Of a DNA stretch of 63,610 nt, positions 60,286 through 63,610 are shown one piece after another; the stretch's first letter is position 1; each line of letters opens with the position of its first letter. The notes under the pieces were generated by a model that was not told the origin of the DNA, ran no database searches, and saw only the letters and a list, made by a program, of their open reading frames with translations. The position numbers and the translations under genes were made by a program. The DNA comes from an uncultured Oscillospiraceae bacterium (GTDB taxonomy: Bacteria > Bacillota > Clostridia > Oscillospirales > Acutalibacteraceae): NCBI GenBank assembly GCA_900543525.1, contig UQRS01000001.1, positions 1 to 63,610 on the forward strand, written 5' to 3'.

Positions 60286-61857
60286 TCAGCCTCTGCCCAG
60301 GATGGCGTCCATGTCCTGCTGCGGTGCGGTGACCGGCTGCAGGCCGTAGGTGTCCACCAGTATTTTTACAACCGGCTCCGACAGGAAAGCGGGCAGCGTC
60401 GGCCCAAGATACATATTCTTAATGCCCAGCGACAAAAGGGTCAGCAGGATGCAGACCGCCTTCTGCTCATACCAGGAGAGCACCAGCGTCAGAGGAAGCT
60501 CGTTGACGCCGCATTTGAAAACGTCCGCCAGTGCCAGCGCCACCTGGATGGCGCTGTATGCGTCGTTGCACTGCCCCATGTCCAGAATACGCGGCAGCCC
60601 GTCGATTTCCCCGAGATCGAGATCGTTGAATCGGTACTTTCCGCAGGCCAGCGTCAGCACAAGGCTGTCCATCGGCGTTTGCTTTACAAACTCGGTGTAA
60701 TAGTTCCTGCCCGGATGTGCGCCGTCGCAGCCTCCGACCAGGAAAATGTGCTTGATCGCGCCCTTCTGAATGGCGCTTACCACCTTGTCGGCGTTGGCCA
60801 GCACGGCTCCGTGCGCAAACCCGGTGGTGACCATATGCCCTCCGTTGATGCCGCTCATGCTGTGATCCTGCGTGTACCCGCCCAGAGCCAGCGCCTGCTC
60901 GATGATCGGGGTGAAATCCTTGTTTCCTTCATCGTCTCCGGAGATGTGGGTCATGCCCTCGTATCCCACAACCGAGGTCGTATAAATCCGGTCGGCATAG
61001 CTCGGCCGCGGCGGCATCAGACAGTTGGTTGTAAAGAGTACGGGTGCCGGAATATCCGCAAACTCCTTTTGCTGACTCTGCCACGCCGTGCCGAAGTTCC
61101 CGGCCAGGTGCGGGAATTTTTTCAACTCCGGGTAGCCGTGCGCCGGCAGCATCTCGCAGTGGGTGTAGACGTTGATCCCCTTGTCCTTTGTCTGCTCCAG
61201 CAGCTGGTACAGATCCTTCAGATCGTGTCCGGATACGACAATAAACGGCCCCTTTTTGATGTCCAGATTGACTCTGGTCGGGGTCGGTGTCCCGAATGTG
61301 CCGGTGTTTGCCCGATCCAGAAGCGCCATGCATTTCAGGTTGACCTGACCGAACTCCATAATCAGCGCCAGCCATTCCTCCACCGTGTGTTCCCGGTTGA
61401 CTTCGCAGAGGCCTTTGTAAAACCAGCCGCTGACCTCCGGATCCTCATACCCGAGGTTCATGCTGTGATGGGCGTAGGCCGCCATCCCCTTCATCCCGAA
61501 GAGCAGCGTGGATCTTAAAGAAACGATGTCGGTTTCGCCCTTCCATAAATCCACAATTTCTTCGTTATACCCGCCAAGCCTTTTCTGCTCGGCGCGCACG
61601 CGGTCGGTGAATTTTTGGATGGAGGCGTTGTCGAAATTCACGTTGGTAAGGGTGGTGAACAGTCCGTCCATCAGCAGCCGGGTGGCAGTTTTTGTCTGCT
61701 GCCCGGCCTGCTCGGCCGCCAGCGCAAGCCGGATCAGCTCGCGAACCAACTCATCCTGCAGGTTCGCCGTCTCCGGCTGCTTGCCGCATACCCCCGTGCG
61801 TACGCAGCCTTTGTTGCCGGCCGTCTGCTGACACTGAAAACAAAACATATCAGACAT
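60286..61857 (-). CDS. hcp: Hybrid cluster protein (hydroxylamine reductase)
   Basis: 523 residues from ATG 61857, eleven bases behind GAGGAG. The N-terminal CFQCQQTAGNKGCVRTGVCG carries the four Cys of the first iron-sulfur cluster. Ligands of the hybrid Fe-S-O cluster lie in VYTHCEMLPAHGYPEL, LFTTNCLMPP, FLVGGCDGAHPGRNYY, LACGKYRFND and the C-terminal Glu region. Hcp acts as an NO reductase and nitrosylase in anaerobes; older work calls it hydroxylamine reductase. No hcr partner is next to it. A CCTCATATGAGG palindrome about 120 bases upstream may be an operator. Confidence 0.95.
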   Translation of the reverse strand: MSDMFCFQCQQTAGNKGCVRTGVCGKQPETANLQDELVRELIRLALAAEQAGQQTKTATRLLMDGLFTTLTNVNFDNASIQKFTDRVRAEQKRLGGYNEEIVDLWKGETDIVSLRSTLLFGMKGMAAYAHHSMNLGYEDPEVSGWFYKGLCEVNREHTVEEWLALIMEFGQVNLKCMALLDRANTGTFGTPTPTRVNLDIKKGPFIVVSGHDLKDLYQLLEQTKDKGINVYTHCEMLPAHGYPELKKFPHLAGNFGTAWQSQQKEFADIPAPVLFTTNCLMPPRPSYADRIYTTSVVGYEGMTHISGDDEGNKDFTPIIEQALALGGYTQDHSMSGINGGHMVTTGFAHGAVLANADKVVSAIQKGAIKHIFLVGGCDGAHPGRNYYTEFVKQTPMDSLVLTLACGKYRFNDLDLGEIDGLPRILDMGQCNDAYSAIQVALALADVFKCGVNELPLTLVLSWYEQKAVCILLTLLSLGIKNMYLGPTLPAFLSEPVVKILVDTYGLQPVTAPQQDMDAILGRG

Positions 61858-61975
61858 GCAATCCATTTCTCCTCTTTGCGTATTTTTCCTTTGCCGATTG
61901 TTTCCGACAGAGGCGGAAAGCCAGCTTTATGCTTTCCGGATCCTTTTTAGTTTTGCAAAGAAGCGCAAATCTATT

Positions 61976-61987
61976 CCTCATATGAGG
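61976..61987. promoter_or_regulatory. Perfect 12-bp palindrome upstream of hcp
   Basis: CCTCATATGAGG, flanked by A/T, stands alone in the 290-base gap between hcp and the next gene. I cannot assign it to a known regulator. Confidence 0.45.
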
Positions 61988-62149
61988 TATATTTTGAAAA
62001 ATCTGCTTTGCGCTGCGGCCGGCCTCGACCTTTCAATTGTCGGCCGCAAAGGAGATTTTTTACATTAAGCGCCTATGTTTCCACCGACTTTGTTTTGATG
62101 AATGGCGGCCGTGTATCTAAAATAACGGTCGAAAGGAGGTGAAAACCTG

Positions 62150-62401
62150 ATGGAAGAAATGAAATTTGCAGCAGGCTCTGTACCGGTCGCCGTCGCGGCA
62201 AGAGTGTACGGAAAAGATGCATCCTGGATCAGAGCGGGAATTGTTTGCGGCTGGCTTCCGATCGGGAAAGCGACCAGAGGCGGAAAGCTTGTAACAAAAT
62301 TGGAAGAGATGAACGCAAAGTACGGGCGCATCAACTTCTATATTTCCTCGAAACGTTTATGGGAAGAGACCGGCTATTTATGGAAGGGGGAAAGAAGATA
62401 G
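62150..62401 (+). CDS. Small excisionase/HTH-like protein, orphan
   Basis: 83 residues with an excellent ribosome site (GAAAGGAGGTG). The central part VPVAVAARVYGKDASWIRAGIVCGWLPIGKATRGG is a recurring pattern in Clostridia proteins that look like MerR/Xis-type winged helices; INFYISSKRLWEETGYLWKG ends it. The function is unknown; DNA binding is likely. It stands alone between hcp and tmRNA. The tmRNA gene is a classical integration target, so it could be a phage or island leftover, but no integrase is nearby. Confidence 0.65.
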   Translation: MEEMKFAAGSVPVAVAARVYGKDASWIRAGIVCGWLPIGKATRGGKLVTKLEEMNAKYGRINFYISSKRLWEETGYLWKGERR

Positions 62402-62523
62402 ATGTGGGTACTGCCAAGCCTTTCCGGGAAATCGCCGTGCGCACCCCAGATTCTGTTAAAGCATTGGCGGGCCGAATTTTTTGGCTGGCGAGCCGAACCC
62501 TGAAATAAGCAAAAACGGGAAAA

Positions 62524-62566
62524 AGAAAGACACGCTCTGTCCTTTACGACAAAGCGTGTCTTTTGG
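62524..62566 (+). terminator. Terminator after the small HTH-like gene
   Basis: AAAGACACGCT (62527-62537) pairs with AGCGTGTCTTT (62554-62564). Confidence 0.8.
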
Positions 62567-62617
62567 TTTGGACGAAAACTCGACCCCATACAATAAAGGG
62601 TTCGGATATGCGTCCAA

Positions 62618-62966
62618 TGGTGGAGGCGAGGGGAGTCGAACCCCTGTCCAAAAGCCTGTTGCCAAAGGCATCTCCGAGCGCAGACGGTGTATAAACATTC
62701 CCTCCGCGGTCCGCCCGCCGTCAGGCAGACCGTTTCAGTAGCCTCTGATGCATGGCAGGGTCAGAGGCATCGCCCTGCGCACGTTCACCGCTAAATGACG
62801 CCCTTACCGGATCGCGGTAGTTCCGGGTCGGACGGCAGCCTTAATTAGGCTGCAAGAGCAACTTGATTGTTGTCGTTTAATTTTAAAGGTTGCGGATTTT
62901 ATAGCGGTTCCGCACCGCTGCTCGCTTCCCTTGGTTCCAAACCCCTGTCGAAACCTTTACGCCCCC
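62618..62966 (-). ncRNA. ssrA: Transfer-messenger RNA (tmRNA)
   Basis: On the minus strand the 5' end GGGGGCGTAAAGG pairs with the 3' end TCGCCTCCACCA in a seven-pair acceptor stem (one G-U), with CCA encoded. The T-arm reads CAGGGGTTCGACTCCCCT. The tag frame ends NDNNQVALAA followed by TAA (about 62845-62880), and the stop lies in a GCAGCC..GGCTGC hairpin. It rescues ribosomes on broken mRNA together with SmpB, whose gene is directly upstream on the same strand. The exact resume codon is uncertain. Confidence 0.95.
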
Positions 62967-63011
62967 ATGTTTTTTTCGTTTTCCGACCGTACGGTCGTCC
63001 GGTTTGCCGGC

Positions 63012-63476
63012 TTAGCGGTTGCTTTCCTTGAGCGCGCGCTCCACATCCCGTTTGGCCGATTTGGCCGCCATGGCCGCGCGCTTGTCGTACAGCTTTTTGC
63101 CCTTGCAGAGTCCGAGCTGCACCTTCACCCTCGATCCCTTAAAATACAGCGAGAGGGGAATCAGCGTCAGCCCCTGCTGCTTGGTCAGGCCGAGAAACCG
63201 CATAATCTCCCGCTTGTGCAGCAGGAGGCGGCGTTCCCGCCTCGGCTCCCGGTTAAAGATGTTTCCCTGCTCGTACGGGCTGATGTGCATGCCCTTGACG
63301 ATCAGCTCACCGTCCTCGATCGCGCACCAGGCATCCTTCAGGTTGACGCCGCCGCGCCGGATGGACTTTACTTCCGTTCCGGTCAGCTCGATGCCGGCTT
63401 CTACGCTTTCCTCCACAAAATAATCGTGGAAGGCTTTTTTGTTCACCGTGATGGTCTTGGTGTTTTCCTTGCCCAC
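63012..63476 (-). CDS. smpB: SsrA-binding protein SmpB
   Basis: 154 residues, starting at GTG 63476 behind AAAGGAGGTG. It has the SmpB barrel pattern: NKKAFHDYFVEESVEAGIELTGTEVKSIR, VNLKDAWCAIEDGELIV, GMHISPYEQGN, RRLLLHKREI and the C-terminal basic tail KLYDKRAAMAAKSAKRDVERALK that mimics the anticodon stem. It carries tmRNA into stalled ribosomes. It lies 45 bases before ssrA, so both are probably transcribed together. Confidence 0.97.
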   Translation of the reverse strand: MGKENTKTITVNKKAFHDYFVEESVEAGIELTGTEVKSIRRGGVNLKDAWCAIEDGELIVKGMHISPYEQGNIFNREPRRERRLLLHKREIMRFLGLTKQQGLTLIPLSLYFKGSRVKVQLGLCKGKKLYDKRAAMAAKSAKRDVERALKESNR

Positions 63477-63505
63477 GCCGGCACCTCCTTTCGGTGCGTA
63501 TTAAC

Positions 63506-63533
63506 AGTATACCATACCCCTATGCAAAGTCAA
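63506..63533 (-). promoter_or_regulatory. Promoter of smpB
   Basis: On the minus strand TTGACT (63528-63533) and TATACT (63506-63511), spacer 16. Confidence 0.75.
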
Positions 63534-63583
63534 GGAAGGAAAATATGGGAAAAGAAAAATTTGAGAAAAAGGCAATTTTTTTC

Positions 63584-63610
63584 TTGACATATTCGATTTT
63601 TAGGATATAA
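63584..63610 (+). promoter_or_regulatory. Plus-strand promoter cut by the window end
   Basis: TTGACA (63584-63589) followed after 16 bases by TATAA at the last bases of the window. It would drive a gene outside the window. Confidence 0.5.

Noticed and set aside
1..63610. CRISPR arrays, rRNA genes and complete tRNA genes
   Set aside because: No regularly spaced direct repeats of CRISPR type and no rRNA or full tRNA sequence was seen; tandem repeats at 29360 and 46836 are too short and lack spacers.

Overview
The window reads as a chromosomal segment of an anaerobic, fermentative, gram-positive gut-type Clostridia, most like an Oscillospiraceae/Ruminococcaceae member. The reasons are an anaerobic class III ribonucleotide reductase, hybrid cluster protein, a flavodiiron protein, a T-box in front of leuA, a glgC/glgD pair, dockerin-bearing secreted proteins, strong GGAGG ribosome sites and frequent TTG starts. 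No 16S rRNA is present, so no species is claimed.

Layout. (1) 1-13.93 kb is accessory DNA: the 3' end of a serine recombinase, TnpV and DUF6809 genes of a conjugative-transposon type, a large orphan protein with an IGGADGPT motif, a run of RNA hairpins, then a same-strand cargo cluster (TetR regulator, two SAM methyltransferases, a thiazoline-carboxylate hydrolase homologue, ZIP transporter, heavy-metal-binding protein, paired ABC half-transporters) and a NatAB-like exporter on the other strand. The region ends inside the ribosomal operon: only the 3' end of rpmJ survives just before rpsM. (2) 14.0-16.9 kb: rpsM-rpsK-rpsD-rpoA-rplQ. (3) 17-20.5 kb: a MATE transporter and pyrG on the minus strand. 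(4) 20.9-26.9 kb: glycogen synthesis, glgB then glgC-glgD-glgA. (5) 27-35.3 kb: a broken DIP1984 gene, hemW, a lipoprotein, a flavodiiron protein, a MITE-like repeat, leuA with a T-box leader, and DUF1015. (6) 35.6-40.7 kb: a four-gene Gld-type ABC operon. (7) 41-44.2 kb: nrdD-nrdG-dUTPase behind two NrdR-like boxes. (8) 44.6-46.6 kb: a cell-wall-anchored esterase. (9) 47-50.1 kb: the methionine importer metQ-metN-metI behind a methionine-rich leader peptide and terminator. (10) 50.2-60.1 kb: a sulfatase and two large dockerin proteins (a GH51-type glycosidase and a metallophosphoesterase). (11) 60.3-63.6 kb: hcp, an orphan small DNA-binding-like protein, tmRNA and smpB.

Most noteworthy. The metQNI leader encodes a 38-residue peptide with seven Met codons in thirteen positions, followed by a strong terminator whose 3' arm can pair with a segment inside the leader ORF. 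That is the layout of ribosome-mediated attenuation sensing Met-tRNA, and not the SAM riboswitch or Met T-box usually seen in Firmicutes. Second, the truncated rpmJ marks either the integration point of the accessory island or an assembly junction. Third, the TetR/methyltransferase/thiazoline hydrolase/ABC cluster could be a metallophore uptake and breakdown system. Several intergenic repeat families (a 296-bp TIR element, a REP-like hairpin and CGGNCGATCGG-type repeats) recur across the window.
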